64,000 bases of DNA, taken from assembly GCF_021513275.1 (NCBI RefSeq), contig NZ_CP090978.1, forward strand, positions 1,426,001 through 1,490,000, read 5' to 3'. The position numbers and the translations under genes are program-made. The number at the start of each line of letters is the position of its first letter. The first letter of the stretch is position 1. Under the pieces are notes generated by a model that worked only from the letters and a program-made list of their open reading frames with translations, made no database searches and was not told the DNA's origin. Source of the stretch: Paenibacillus hexagrammi. Lineage in GTDB: Bacteria; Bacillota; Bacilli; Paenibacillales; NBRC-103111. This document shows positions 55,018-64,000 of this stretch, one piece after another.

Positions 55018-55479
55018 ATGTCTAACGTCGTTGATTTTAAAACGGTATCTACGACTGGTTTAGAGTCTTCACCTGTAGCAGAAGCGCTAGCTGGATTACG
55101 TGCGCATGAAGCCCGTTATTTTATGAATAAATACAAGCATGTCTTTACGGTTGTTCCTGCTAGTGAAAGTCAGGAGACCCTTGACTACGTGAACCGGGTT
55201 CTACAAGAACGCAATATTGAGTTTGCGGCCAAGCCTTTGGAAACGTCGCGCTTTCAAGTGGAAAATATTAAATTTGCCTACGTCTTTTATGAGGACGGTC
55301 TCGGGATCAATGTGATGTACACGATAGATGACCCCAAAAAACGGGCCGTTGGTTTTAAACTTTCGGAGGGGATGGACGTACCGCAGGAGTTAGAAGGAAA
55401 GTTTAAGTTCGCCAAGATGAAGTCTGCTTTAGCTGGTACCATTCGGGGCTCGTTCTTTGTGATTAAAGGAGAATATTAA
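55018..55479 (+). CDS. Unrecognised conserved-looking 153-residue protein
   Basis: I do not recognise the family. AAGGAGA at 55004-55010 favours ATG 55018 over the in-frame ATG at 55012. The protein is soluble in character, with no signal peptide or membrane segment, and mixed alpha/beta. Patterns seen are an N-terminal segment rich in Ala (VAEALAGLRAHEARYFMNKY), a central FAYVFYEDGLGINVMY, and a basic C-terminal part (FKFAKMKSALAGTIRGSFFV). It stands alone between the AraC gene and a class V aminotransferase gene, with about 90 and 130 bases on either side. Confidence 0.65.
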   Translation: MSNVVDFKTVSTTGLESSPVAEALAGLRAHEARYFMNKYKHVFTVVPASESQETLDYVNRVLQERNIEFAAKPLETSRFQVENIKFAYVFYEDGLGINVMYTIDDPKKRAVGFKLSEGMDVPQELEGKFKFAKMKSALAGTIRGSFFVIKGEY

Positions 55480-55609
55480 AGCTTGCTCGCAATATTTCAG
55501 AAGTATTTCAAAAAACAACGGGAAAATGTGCTGAAGAGCATCTTTTTTAAAATCTGAATACAATCTAGCAATGCTAAGTTATACCTAAGCAATCATAGCG
55601 GAGGTATAC

Positions 55610-57082
55610 ATGCAGATGTCAACATTAGAGAAATTTTTTCAAGCTTACCGAAATTGTGTAGTTGGGGTTGATCACCGATTTGAAACGCCTTATGGGTGGA
55701 AGAAAATGGTGTATGCAGATTGGACAGCAAGCGGGCGGTTGTACGGGCCGATTGAGAAGAAAATAACGGAAATCGTAGGGCCATTTATGGCAAATACGCA
55801 TACAGAAGCCAGTGCAGCTGGAGAGATGATGAGTAACTGGTACCGGTACGCGAGACTTGTGATCAAACAACATGTGAATGCGGATGTTGAGCAAGATGTG
55901 CTGTTAACCTGCGGTTCCGGAACAACAGGTGTAATCAATAGGTTTCAACGCATACTGGGGTTGCGCATTCCGGAATCGCTCGCTTCTCAAGTCAATTTGG
56001 CAGATGAGGAGCGTCCGTTAGTTATCGTTACGCATATGGAGCATCATTCGAATCATACATCATGGCTTGAAACTACAGCAGATGTTGAGGTACTGGAGCC
56101 TGGAGCGGACGGTAATGTTAGCCTTGATAATTTAAGAGATCTGTTGGAAGCGAATCGCCACCGGAGGCTGATCATCGGTGCTTTCACCGCATGCTCCAAT
56201 GTGACCGGAGTGTGCACCCCATACAGCCAGATGGCGAGACTTATGCATGAATATGGCGGGCTTTGTTTTGTTGATTTTGCCGCCGCTGCTCCCTATATCC
56301 ATATGGACATGCATCCTGCTGACCCTATGGAACGTCTAGATGCTATTTACTTTTCTCCTCATAAATTCCTCGGGGGCCCTGGCAGCTGCGGTGTGCTCTT
56401 ATTCGATAAACGGTTGTATAAGAATCGTATACCGGATACGGTCGGAGGCGGTACGGTAAAGTGGACCAATCCCTGGGGAGAGAAGGCATATTGTGATGAT
56501 ATTGAGGAGCGTGAGCACGGGGGGACGCCTGGCATTTTGCAAGTGATTCGGACCGCGCTCAGTCTCAAGCTGAAGGATCAAATGGGCCTGAAGTCGATTC
56601 AGGAAAGAGAAAAAGAGCTGCTGCATATTGTATGGAACGGATTAAAGAATAACCCTCAAATCAAGGTGCTGGAGCCGGATCAAACGGAGCGGCTTGGCAT
56701 CATTTCCTTTTACTCGGAATCGATCCATTATAACTTATTTACAAAGCTGTTAAGCGACCGTTTTGGCATCCAGGCCCGAGGGGGCTGCTCATGTGCCGGA
56801 ACTTACGGCCATTACTTACTCGGCATTGAAAAACCCGATTCCAAAGCCATCACTAATCGCATTGATGCCGGTTATTTGAACGAGAAGCCGGGATGGATCC
56901 GCATTTCCTTGCACCCGGTTATGACGAATAAAGAAGCAGAGGATCTTGTGCATGCCGTTTCCCAAATTACTCAACATACTGATGTGTGGAAGCAGGATTA
57001 CCTTTATGACAAGAAATCCAACCAATTTGTGCATACGAAGTTCAGGCTCTCGGAGGATATGTATTCATTTTTTGCTGTGTAG
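55610..57082 (+). CDS. Class V aminotransferase / cysteine-desulfurase-like PLP enzyme
   Basis: 490 residues, with GGAGG five bases before the ATG. The PLP lysine lies in FSPHKFLGGPGSCG, preceded by the VDFAAAAPYIHMD segment. THTEASAAGEMM near the N terminus and GGCSCAGTYGHYLLG near the C terminus recall the SufS/Csd-like branch; the latter has cysteines where desulfurases hold the catalytic loop cysteine. The function could be cysteine or selenocysteine sulphur removal, or an unrelated PLP reaction. No suf or isc genes lie nearby, so no pathway can be assigned. Confidence 0.85.
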   Translation: MQMSTLEKFFQAYRNCVVGVDHRFETPYGWKKMVYADWTASGRLYGPIEKKITEIVGPFMANTHTEASAAGEMMSNWYRYARLVIKQHVNADVEQDVLLTCGSGTTGVINRFQRILGLRIPESLASQVNLADEERPLVIVTHMEHHSNHTSWLETTADVEVLEPGADGNVSLDNLRDLLEANRHRRLIIGAFTACSNVTGVCTPYSQMARLMHEYGGLCFVDFAAAAPYIHMDMHPADPMERLDAIYFSPHKFLGGPGSCGVLLFDKRLYKNRIPDTVGGGTVKWTNPWGEKAYCDDIEEREHGGTPGILQVIRTALSLKLKDQMGLKSIQEREKELLHIVWNGLKNNPQIKVLEPDQTERLGIISFYSESIHYNLFTKLLSDRFGIQARGGCSCAGTYGHYLLGIEKPDSKAITNRIDAGYLNEKPGWIRISLHPVMTNKEAEDLVHAVSQITQHTDVWKQDYLYDKKSNQFVHTKFRLSEDMYSFFAV

Positions 57083-57151
57083 CGTTGCTCCACGTTTTTA
57101 TGAGAATGAATTCTCCCTTCGTTAGTGAACCCTACTTGATCAACAAACTCA

Positions 57152-57178
57152 GGACTGTCTGCGGACAGTCCCTTTTTT
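57152..57178 (+). terminator. Rho-independent terminator after the aminotransferase gene
   Basis: The perfect stem GGACTGTC / GACAGTCC with a four-base loop (TGCG) is followed by six T residues. Confidence 0.9.
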
Positions 57179-57266
57179 CTTTGAGGGAGGAGGAAACATT
57201 CGACATGAAGAATTAAATAACGACAATATGCATTATACCCACAACGTTGGTTAAGGCGGGATATTC

Positions 57267-57956
57267 ATGAGACAAATTCTGATTGTTGAAGACGACACAA
57301 CAATCTCCTTGGTACTGAAGGTTTATCTGGAAAAATAAGGATATTTCATCCGGCAAGCGTATACCTGCAAGGAGGCGAAGGAAGCGTTTGAACTATATCC
57401 GCCGGTGCTTGTGCTGTTGGATGTTACGCTGCCGGATGACTCAGGCTGGAGCATGCTCCAATTTGTACGAGAGCGAAGTGCTTGTCCGGTGATCATGCTC
57501 ACGGCACTAGGCACGATTCAAGATAAGCTGCAGGGATTGAATCAAGGTGCAGATGATTATATGACGAAACCGTTTGTCGGCGAAGAAGTAGTTGCCCGTG
57601 TGAATGCGGTTCTGCGGCGTTCGGAACGCATATTCGAGCAAGATGACGCCAAGTATTTTGGCAGCCTGAAGGTAGGCTTCCAATCGCACGCCGTTCACTT
57701 ACATGGTGCGGAGCTCCATTTTACGCCAAAGGACTTGGATCTGCTGCTGTATTTGCTTACCCATTCGAATCAAACATTGACCCGGGATCAGCTCATTGAG
57801 AATGTATGGGGCTACGATTACGAAGGCAGTGAACGAGCCGTCGATTTGGCGATCAACCGGATTCGGCAAACGCTGCGCGATTGGCCATCGGAAGAAGGAG
57901 AGATCGCAACAATTAGGGGAGTGGGGTACCAGGCACGTGTTAAAATCAACAGGTGA
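57267..57956 (+). pseudogene. OmpR-family response regulator with an in-frame stop
   Basis: The gene starts at ATG 57267 (RQILIVEDDTTISL) and is interrupted by TAA at 57336-57338, codon 24, in the same frame as the rest. Homologues usually read LEKEGY here, and a single G to T change from GAA would give the stop. After it the receiver domain continues (VLVLLDVTLPDDSG with the phospho-aspartate, MTKPFVG) and a winged-helix DNA-binding domain follows (FTPKDLDLLLYLLTH, ENVWGYDYEG). A GTG at 57405 could start a fragment without the first strand of the receiver. The stop codon overlaps the kinase start region. Confidence 0.85.
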
Positions 57957-59379
57957 GCGTAAAACGCTTTTGCAATATTGGACGATCCGCTATATGATCG
58001 TGCTGGCAGTCGGGCTTCTTATTATCGGTGCCGGTTCATTTTATTTTTTGGAGATGAAGGAAGCACAGAAGCATTTAGAGGTTGGGCGTAAGCTATTTCA
58101 AGTGCTGTCGTCCGTCATTCAAGTGAAGGAGGGACGTCTGGAGCCGGGAGATCGCCGATATATAGACGATATCACTCATGACACCATAGCCAAAGACATG
58201 AAATCATCGGCCCAATTTATGATCTATCTCGTGGATGCTCATGGCAGGATGATAAGTGCCCATCCGGACAATATGCCCTTGGAGTTGGTTCAGGTTGCCA
58301 ATACGCAGCGGGACGTTGAGACCGGTGATGATCCCCTTCCGATTCGTATGAAGGATGCGGAGACCTCTTACTTTGTTAAGCGATACCAATGGCAAGGGAG
58401 GACAATAGGATATCTATATCTCCTGTTAGTTCCGGATGAAATGTTTGATGTACCTGACTATAAAAAAACGGTGTATCTTATGTTCGCCGTTACCTTCGTA
58501 CTGGGCTGGAGCATTCTGTATGTGCTGACAAGGCGTTTAATCAAACCGCTGAAACAGGTGGCGGATGGAGCTAAGCAAATTATGAACGGCTCGTATCCTG
58601 CAGAAAAAAGAGTCACAGCAAAGGAGAAAGAATTGTACGAGCTGCACGAGTCGTTTGGTGAAATGGCGGTGAAGCTCGGCCAGCTTGATTACCTTCGAAC
58701 GAAATTGCTGGCAGGTGTTACACATGAGCTCAAGACGCCGGTGACTTCAATTAGCGGACTTGTCCAAGCGGTTCGGGATGAGGTGGTCACCGGGGAGGAT
58801 GCCCGTACATTTATGGACTTGTGCTATAAAGAAACGCTGCATTTGCAGCGTATGGTGGAGGATTTGCTTGAATTTAACTCCTATGCTGTAGGTGCTGTAA
58901 AAATACAGACGGCACAAATAAATTTGAACGAATGGCTCAAGGAAGCCATCCAGCAATGGTCGCTAATCGAAACGGCCGGTGATGTAAAAGTGGAGATGTC
59001 AGTCCCCGACCATCCTGTATTCGTAATGACGGACGGTATCAGATTAAAGCAGGTCCTGGTCAACCTGTTGAACAATGCCAAAGCCTCTACTGAAGGCACA
59101 GGCTTGATCAAGGTGATATTGATCCAACATGAAGAAGTGGCGGTCATGGAAGTTCATGATACAGGTGCGGGGATTCCGGAGCATGAGCAGTCATATGTAT
59201 TTGAAAATTTCTTCAGAGGGGAACGTAAGCAGAATAAAATACGAGGTATGGGGCTAGGGCTGCCACTTTGCAGAATGATCATGAAAGAGCTTAGCGGCGA
59301 AATTAAATTGCTGTCAAGCTCTTCTCAAGGGACTGTATTTTCAGTAAGTCTGCAAAAAGATATCAATGGCAGCTTGTAA
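57937..59379 (+). CDS. Sensor histidine kinase (HAMP, HisKA, HATPase)
   Basis: About 480 residues from GTG 57937, which overlaps the end of the response regulator gene; the longer open frame from 57796 lies within that gene and is unlikely to be coding. The first membrane segment (YMIVLAVGLLIIGAGSFYFL) and the second (VYLMFAVTFVLGWSILYVL) enclose a sensor region of about 130 residues. Then come a HAMP region, the H-box VTHELKTPVTSI with the phospho-histidine, the N-box VNLLNNAKAS, and the G-boxes DTGAGIPEHE and GMGLGLPL. The signal is unknown. Its partner regulator carries a stop codon. Confidence 0.88.
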   Translation: MLKSTGERKTLLQYWTIRYMIVLAVGLLIIGAGSFYFLEMKEAQKHLEVGRKLFQVLSSVIQVKEGRLEPGDRRYIDDITHDTIAKDMKSSAQFMIYLVDAHGRMISAHPDNMPLELVQVANTQRDVETGDDPLPIRMKDAETSYFVKRYQWQGRTIGYLYLLLVPDEMFDVPDYKKTVYLMFAVTFVLGWSILYVLTRRLIKPLKQVADGAKQIMNGSYPAEKRVTAKEKELYELHESFGEMAVKLGQLDYLRTKLLAGVTHELKTPVTSISGLVQAVRDEVVTGEDARTFMDLCYKETLHLQRMVEDLLEFNSYAVGAVKIQTAQINLNEWLKEAIQQWSLIETAGDVKVEMSVPDHPVFVMTDGIRLKQVLVNLLNNAKASTEGTGLIKVILIQHEEVAVMEVHDTGAGIPEHEQSYVFENFFRGERKQNKIRGMGLGLPLCRMIMKELSGEIKLLSSSSQGTVFSVSLQKDINGSL

Positions 59380-59434
59380 ACTACGCTTCTTCGAAAGCTG
59401 CTGAGCTCCCCATTTCCGCTTTATCAATAGTCTA

Positions 59435-59470
59435 AGGCCCACAGCTAGTTATGCACTGTGGGCCTCTTTT
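59435..59470 (+). terminator. Rho-independent terminator after the kinase gene
   Basis: The perfect 10-base stem AGGCCCACAG / CTGTGGGCCT with an 11-base loop is followed by CTTTT. Confidence 0.85.
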
Positions 59471-59495
59471 ATAGTGTGCGAATCTTCTAATCCGA

Positions 59496-61268
59496 TTACA
59501 CTTTGAAATTCGAAACGGCTTCGCTCAAGCCATCTGCCATTTTTGAAAGCATATTAGAACTTGCGGATACTTCCTCCATGGATGCCATCGTCTCCTCAAC
59601 TACAGTTGCGACGGTTTGAGTGTTTAAGGATGTACGATCAGCGATCTCAGCGATTTCCTTCATGGAAGTAACCATCTCCATGGCGCTTGTATTTACCGAT
59701 TTTGATTCTTCGACTGCGTGATTTGTTTCCATTCCTACTTCTTCTACAGATTGAACAATGTCAGAGAAGGAAGCTCCAGCACCTTCAACAAGATCCATGC
59801 CGATCGAGAGAGATTTCACTCCATCTTGCATAGAAAGCATGACTTGATTGGTACTTAACATGATCTCTTCAATGAGATTGGAAATTTTCCTTGATGCATC
59901 TTCAGACTGTCCGGCCAGCTTGCGTACTTCAGAGGCAACAACAGCAAAACCTCTTCCTTCTTCCCCGGCTCTAGCAGCCTCGATGGCTGCATTAAGGGAT
60001 AATAGATTGGTCTGAGCTGCGATCTCACTAATCATGGATGTGATTTGGCTAATCTCAGCAGACTTTTGTGCAAGATGATTCACGGAATCAGAGGATTGGA
60101 CAACTTTATCCTGAACTTCTTTCATTTGATTGATGGTAGAGCTGATGACGGCATTCCCTTTAGAGGCTTTATCCTGTGTTCGCATAATAAGATTGGCTAC
60201 AGAATGAAATCTCTCTGATATATGTTCGATTCGTTTGGAGACCCCTAAAGCTGTATCAGATGTGGCGGATATTCTTTGTAATTGTAATTTGGCGCCTTCC
60301 GCCATGTCGTTAGTATTGGTCGCAATCTGTTCCGTTGCCGTGCTTGTTTGCTCAGCGCTTGCTGTCAATTGTTCGGATGTTGAGGCCACGATGAGGGAGT
60401 TCTCAATAATCGTGTTCATCATCGTACGTAAAGATAGGCACATCTCATTAAAATCTGTTGCAAGCTCTCCAATCTCATCTTTGCATTTGATTTGTACGGG
60501 ATCGACCCGCAGGTTCCCCCTTGTTACCAATTTAACCTGATTTACAATTTTGGAGAGAGGTCTAGTAATGGATCTTGCAGTAAGAAATGCTGTCAGTAAG
60601 CCTAGAATCACACTTAAGGCTGCTGCTAAGGTGTGTACAAGACTTCCTAATCCTCTACTATGCTCCGATTGTCTAATCACTGCTTCAGCTTCAGAGACGT
60701 TGTAATCCTTTAGATCTGTAATACTTTTTAAAGTCGCTTCGTATAATTCTGGAATTTTATTTTGATCCATTTCTTCAGATGGCTTTGTATCTTTGGTAAT
60801 TCCCGAATTGTACATGACGACATCTCTATACTTGACCCAAGAAGTATAAAATACCATGTAAAGCTCTTTTTCTTTATCAGAATTAATGTAGTTATTCTTA
60901 TAGGTTTCAATATCTGCGTCCATTTTTGATGCGGTTTTTTTCATTGTTTCTAGGGTGTCATTTGTTATGTCAGGCTGTGCTGCTGACGAATTCTTATCCT
61001 TCGCAGAAGGAGTAGTACCATTTGGAGGTCCTCCCGCAGGCATCATTTTAATTAAAACAGACAATACACTGTTTCGGTCTAAAAGATTTACTGAACTTTG
61101 CATATCGCCTAATAAGATCACAGAGGGCATGGATGAAGATCCTATTTTGTTTATTGTCTCTCCTAGGCTTCGCATAATACTGTTACCGATCAGGGACGAA
61201 GATGAGCATAAAAGAATGATGATCAGAGCCATACCGTACAGTTTCTTACTAACCGTTAATTTGAACAT
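59496..61268 (-). CDS. Methyl-accepting chemotaxis protein
   Basis: 590 residues with a first membrane segment near residues 12-32 ([19 protein letters not shown]) and an extracytoplasmic sensor of about 180 residues, probably the 4HB_MCP type. That sensor contains a Pro/Gly/Ser-rich insert ([13 protein letters not shown]). The second membrane segment is [18 protein letters not shown], followed by HAMP. The signalling domain contains the highly conserved tip [20 protein letters not shown]. No ligand can be inferred from sequence, and no che genes lie nearby. It is convergent with the kinase gene. Confidence 0.93.
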   Translation of the reverse strand: MFKLTVSKKLYGMALIIILLCSSSSLIGNSIMRSLGETINKIGSSSMPSVILLGDMQSSVNLLDRNSVLSVLIKMMPAGGPPNGTTPSAKDKNSSAAQPDITNDTLETMKKTASKMDADIETYKNNYINSDKEKELYMVFYTSWVKYRDVVMYNSGITKDTKPSEEMDQNKIPELYEATLKSITDLKDYNVSEAEAVIRQSEHSRGLGSLVHTLAAALSVILGLLTAFLTARSITRPLSKIVNQVKLVTRGNLRVDPVQIKCKDEIGELATDFNEMCLSLRTMMNTIIENSLIVASTSEQLTASAEQTSTATEQIATNTNDMAEGAKLQLQRISATSDTALGVSKRIEHISERFHSVANLIMRTQDKASKGNAVISSTINQMKEVQDKVVQSSDSVNHLAQKSAEISQITSMISEIAAQTNLLSLNAAIEAARAGEEGRGFAVVASEVRKLAGQSEDASRKISNLIEEIMLSTNQVMLSMQDGVKSLSIGMDLVEGAGASFSDIVQSVEEVGMETNHAVEESKSVNTSAMEMVTSMKEIAEIADRTSLNTQTVATVVEETMASMEEVSASSNMLSKMADGLSEAVSNFKV

Positions 61269-61365
61269 TTGAGCAATTTCTCCTTATACTTGAATTCATG
61301 ATGTTACATCAATGGTTCGACATACAAAAGGTAGAATCATTTATTTTGCGACATATACATATGTG

Positions 61366-61417
61366 AAAAAAGAGTGACTCCATACTCGCTGTCAGCGAAT
61401 GAGAAGTCACTCTTTTT
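61366..61417 (-). terminator. Terminator between the chemoreceptor and the CysJ-like gene
   Basis: The arms AAAAAAGAGTGACT and AGTCACTCTTTTT flank a loop of about 25 bases that contains its own CGCTG/CAGCG stem. On the minus strand, 11 bases after the CysJ-like stop, it ends in six T residues; on the plus strand it also ends in five. Confidence 0.85.
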
Positions 61418-61427
61418 GCATTACCTA

Positions 61428-62588
61428 TTAATAGACATCGCGTTGGTAGCGTCCTTGCTTTTGCAGTTCGCTAAGATAGGCTTCCGCTTCTTCAGCGGAA
61501 AGTTTGCCTTCTTGTTCAATGATCTGAAGAAGTGCGTTGTGGACATCCTTCGCCATGTTCGTCTTATCTCCACACACGTAGAAGTAGGCTCCTTGTTCCA
61601 GCCACTCAAACAATTCTTGGCTGTTCTCCAGCATTTTGTGCTGTACATATACTTTTTGCTCACTGTCGCGGGAGAAAGCAGCGTCGATCTTGGTCAGAAC
61701 GCCGTCTTGTTGATAGCCTTCCAGCTCGTCTTGATAAAGGAAATCCGTCGCGGCATGCTGGTCTCCAAAGAATAACCAGGATCTTCCTGTTGCTTTCGTC
61801 ACGGCGCGCTCTTCAATGAAGGAACGGAACGGAGCAATACCTGTCCCCGGACCCACCATGATGATATCTTTCTCTTGAGCTTCCGGCAAATGAAAGTGTT
61901 TATTGATTTGAACAAATACTGGCAGTGTATCGCCTTCTTGAATACGCTCGGCAACCTGAACGGAGCATACACCTTTGCGTTCACGTCCGTGAGTTGTATA
62001 GCGAACAGCACCAATTGTTAAATGCACTTCATCCGGATGAGCGGCAATACTGCTGGCGATGGAATAGAGACGAGGGGTCATTTTTCTTAAAAGAGAAACG
62101 ATTTCTTGGGCCGAAGCCTTCCATGGACCGAAATCGCGCAGCATATCGAGTAAATCGCGGCCGTTCGTATATTCTTTCAGCTGATTTGCGTTCTCAGCTA
62201 ACAAGAGATTTCTCAATGCTTCGTTTTCCGAATATTCTACTGCTTGTTGTAGAATCTTTTTGGATAGCAGCGTAATTTCGAAATGATTGGTCAGCGCATC
62301 CTTAAGTGTAAGTGAATCGCCTTCTTTACCAACCGTAACGATAGTATCTCCATCCAACTTTAATTCTTCAAGAAGAGCAGCTACCAGCTCTGGGTCGTTC
62401 TGAGGAACAATGCCGAGGGCATAGCCAGGAAGATAAGAAAGGTCGGAGCCTTGTAAGGATAATTCGAGATGCCGCGTTTCTTTTTTCGAGCCGGTTCCGT
62501 TTAAGTTAACATTTTTGAGAACTTTCGCTGGAAACGGGTTCGTCCGCGAGTAAGCTCCAGGGCCTTTTTGAACATCAGTTGACTGCAT
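61428..62588 (-). CDS. cysJ: CysJ-like sulfite reductase flavoprotein subunit without flavodoxin domain
   Basis: 386 residues. The FAD-binding motif PRLYSIASS, the NADPH-site GPGTGIAPFRSF, the YFYVCGDKTNMAKDV segment and the C terminus GRYQRDVY are typical of CysJ. The usual N-terminal flavodoxin domain of about 200 residues is absent; the protein starts with its own ATG and a GAGGTGAAG site, so it is not simply cut off. It would accept electrons from NADPH to FAD and then need a separate flavodoxin-like carrier or act on another partner. No hemoprotein cysI gene is in the window. Some other FNR-family reductase role is possible. Confidence 0.85.
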   Translation of the reverse strand: MQSTDVQKGPGAYSRTNPFPAKVLKNVNLNGTGSKKETRHLELSLQGSDLSYLPGYALGIVPQNDPELVAALLEELKLDGDTIVTVGKEGDSLTLKDALTNHFEITLLSKKILQQAVEYSENEALRNLLLAENANQLKEYTNGRDLLDMLRDFGPWKASAQEIVSLLRKMTPRLYSIASSIAAHPDEVHLTIGAVRYTTHGRERKGVCSVQVAERIQEGDTLPVFVQINKHFHLPEAQEKDIIMVGPGTGIAPFRSFIEERAVTKATGRSWLFFGDQHAATDFLYQDELEGYQQDGVLTKIDAAFSRDSEQKVYVQHKMLENSQELFEWLEQGAYFYVCGDKTNMAKDVHNALLQIIEQEGKLSAEEAEAYLSELQKQGRYQRDVY

Positions 62589-62750
62589 TAATCTTCACCT
62601 CAAAAAAATTATATTAATTTAGAATATCACAGGACGAAATAAGAATTCAATCCAATGTCTCATTAAATATCAAAATAACGCTTACATGTATCGGTAAGTA
62701 AGGCTATTTTGTTTTACAATAGCACGTATTTATTTTGATACAGATTGCTC

Positions 62751-64000
62751 TTACCGAGGTATTCTCTCCTCTTTTTTGCGTTTAGCATCAAGCATCCTCT
62801 GATCGGAATGCCGGCTTAGTGTGGTTAAATCATCGCCGTCATCGGGATACAGACTGATTCCGAAGCAGGCCGAAACCGATATATAACTTCCCCCAATACG
62901 AAATGTTTCAGTCTGCAGCTTGTTCTCCACTTGATGAATCCAGGCTTCAACCTCTTTTTTACTCGTATAAAACCGCGACATTAATAGAAATTCATCGCCT
63001 CCAACCCTTGCAGCAAATTCCTGTTCAGAAATACTGCTTCGCAGAACTATTCGCGATATGAACAAGCAGGCGGTCACCTGCTTCGTGACCGTAATGATCG
63101 TTAATCTCTTTGAAATTGTTTAGATCCACGTAGACGACAGTTAATTTGCACCCCGACTCCCGAGCGGTTTGCATCTCCTGCTCGAAGCGTTCCCTCAAAT
63201 ATTGTCGATTCGGTAAGTCCGTCAACGTATCGTGATTGGCACGATGCTGCAGCATTCGTTGATAGTTCTCGAGTTCACCCATCATATTATTGAAGCTTTT
63301 CTTCAAGGAAGAGATTTCGTCGTTACCGGTTATTTGAAATCGTGCTGTAATATCCTTGCTTTCCGTAATCCGGTCCACGCTTGCAGTCAAGGTTGCAAGT
63401 CTTCGCAGCACCGATCGATTCAGGAAGATCAGCACGATGAGGGAGAACATGATCGCAGACAGGAATAAGGATATTACCAGCAAGCGGAAATTTTGCAGAC
63501 CTTGGCGATAAATATCCCGCTGCTGAGATATGCTGAGCGTAAACGCAGCTTTGCCTTCAAGGTCGTACATCTGGCTGTATCCGGTAATGGTATTGCTGTC
63601 TTGAGGAACCGTCCAGATCTCCGAATGGGGAAGAATCTGATGCTCAGGCAGCTTGGCCACTGGCAGGGAGCCTTGAAGAGGCGCCTGGTCCACAGGTTCT
63701 AGCTCAACAGAGATCAGCATTCTGTCCGATATGGATTGGGTGTAGTCCTCATCGAGGGCGCGCCCCAGGATTAAAGTACCGCGCATATCCCCGGTGAAGT
63801 CGCTCTTAAGAATCGGCGAGGAATTCAAGAGAATGTTTTGTTCATCGACATGAACGATGCCGCCAGTAATGATTTTTGGATCTTGCTTAGCCTGCAGCTG
63901 AGCGGCATGGCTCTGAATGTAGGCATACAACTTATCATTCAAAACATCCACAGTACCGGTCGTTTTGTTATATTCCAAGGCGAGCACGACCTTATGGTCA
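62751..64000 (-). pseudogene. CHASE4-like/HAMP/GGDEF diguanylate cyclase, partial and frameshifted
   Basis: The gene enters from beyond the right edge; the frame is open to 64000. The N-terminal visible part (IITGGIVHVDEQNILLNSSP, GTLILGRALDEDY) resembles CHASE4 sensors, followed by a membrane segment (LLVISLFLSAIMFSLIVLIFL), HAMP, and a GGDEF domain starting HDTLTDLPNRQYL. The signature ARVGGDEFLLM sits in a different frame from the first half of the domain; the break is near 63050, where about one base is missing. No EAL domain follows. As written, the protein would end before the GGDEF signature and be inactive in cyclic-di-GMP synthesis. Confidence 0.85.

Noticed and set aside
57796-57936. 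N-terminal extension of the histidine kinase from 57796
   Set aside because: It overlaps the DNA-binding domain of the response regulator; GTG 57937 gives the usual short basic start before the first membrane segment.

Overview
The window looks like a Bacillales chromosome, most probably Paenibacillus or a close relative. Shine-Dalgarno sites are strong (AAGGAGG type), there is a YesM/YesN-style two-component pair beside an LplABC-type sugar transporter, and the polyketide genes follow the Bacillus bacillaene (pks/bae) pattern. No rRNA, tRNA, insertion sequence or CRISPR array was seen. The sequence carries an unusual number of reading-frame lesions: about ten frameshifts and one in-frame stop, spread over unrelated genes. 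Several long genes are therefore split here and must be read across frames.

Bases 1 to about 43,300 are the 3' part of a large trans-AT polyketide synthase (PKS) cluster, all on the + strand. It opens with the end of an upstream PKS (1-204). A block of stand-alone enzymes follows: PksB-like metallohydrolase, PksD-like acyl hydrolase, an alpha/beta hydrolase with a cysteine nucleophile, AcpK-type donor ACP, PksF-like decarboxylating KS (frameshifted), HMG synthase PksG, dehydratase PksH, a phosphopantetheinyl transferase, a second HMG synthase, and decarboxylase PksI. PKS1 (9296-25207, in three frames) reads KS-DH*-ACP / KS-DH-KR-ACP(dead)-MT-ACP / KS-KR-ACP / KS-ACP-ACP. PKS2 (25238-30876, two frames) reads ECH-KS-ACP / KS-ACP. 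PKS3 (30913-35532) reads KS-AT(degenerate)-DH-ACP-TE. A small cassette follows (stand-alone AICAR-transformylase-like protein, broken acyl-AMP ligase, methyltransferase, free ACP), then PKS4 (39228-42215, KS-ACP-ACP) and an esterase with a terminator.

The chemistry centres on beta-branching. AcpK and PksF would make acetyl-AcpK, HMG synthase would add it to a beta-keto chain on an ACP, PksH would dehydrate and PksI or the ECH domain would decarboxylate. Two HMG synthases, two ECH decarboxylases (one free, one fused to PKS2) and two tandem-ACP modules with the tryptophan flag suggest two separate branch points. Module 1 of PKS1 looks like a double-bond-shift module. The terminal module PKS3 appears to descend from a cis-AT system and keeps a dead, shortened AT.

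From 43,500 to 54,900 lies carbohydrate metabolism: a YiaK-like 2,3-diketo-L-gulonate reductase, then a leftward group of GH36 alpha-galactosidase, YesM-like kinase, YesN-like regulator (frameshifted), two permeases and a lipoprotein binding protein, with a divergent AraC regulator. The last 9 kb hold ordinary chromosomal genes: an unknown 153-residue protein, a class V aminotransferase, a two-component system whose regulator has an in-frame stop, a chemoreceptor, a CysJ-like reductase without flavodoxin domain, and a partial CHASE4-like/GGDEF protein.
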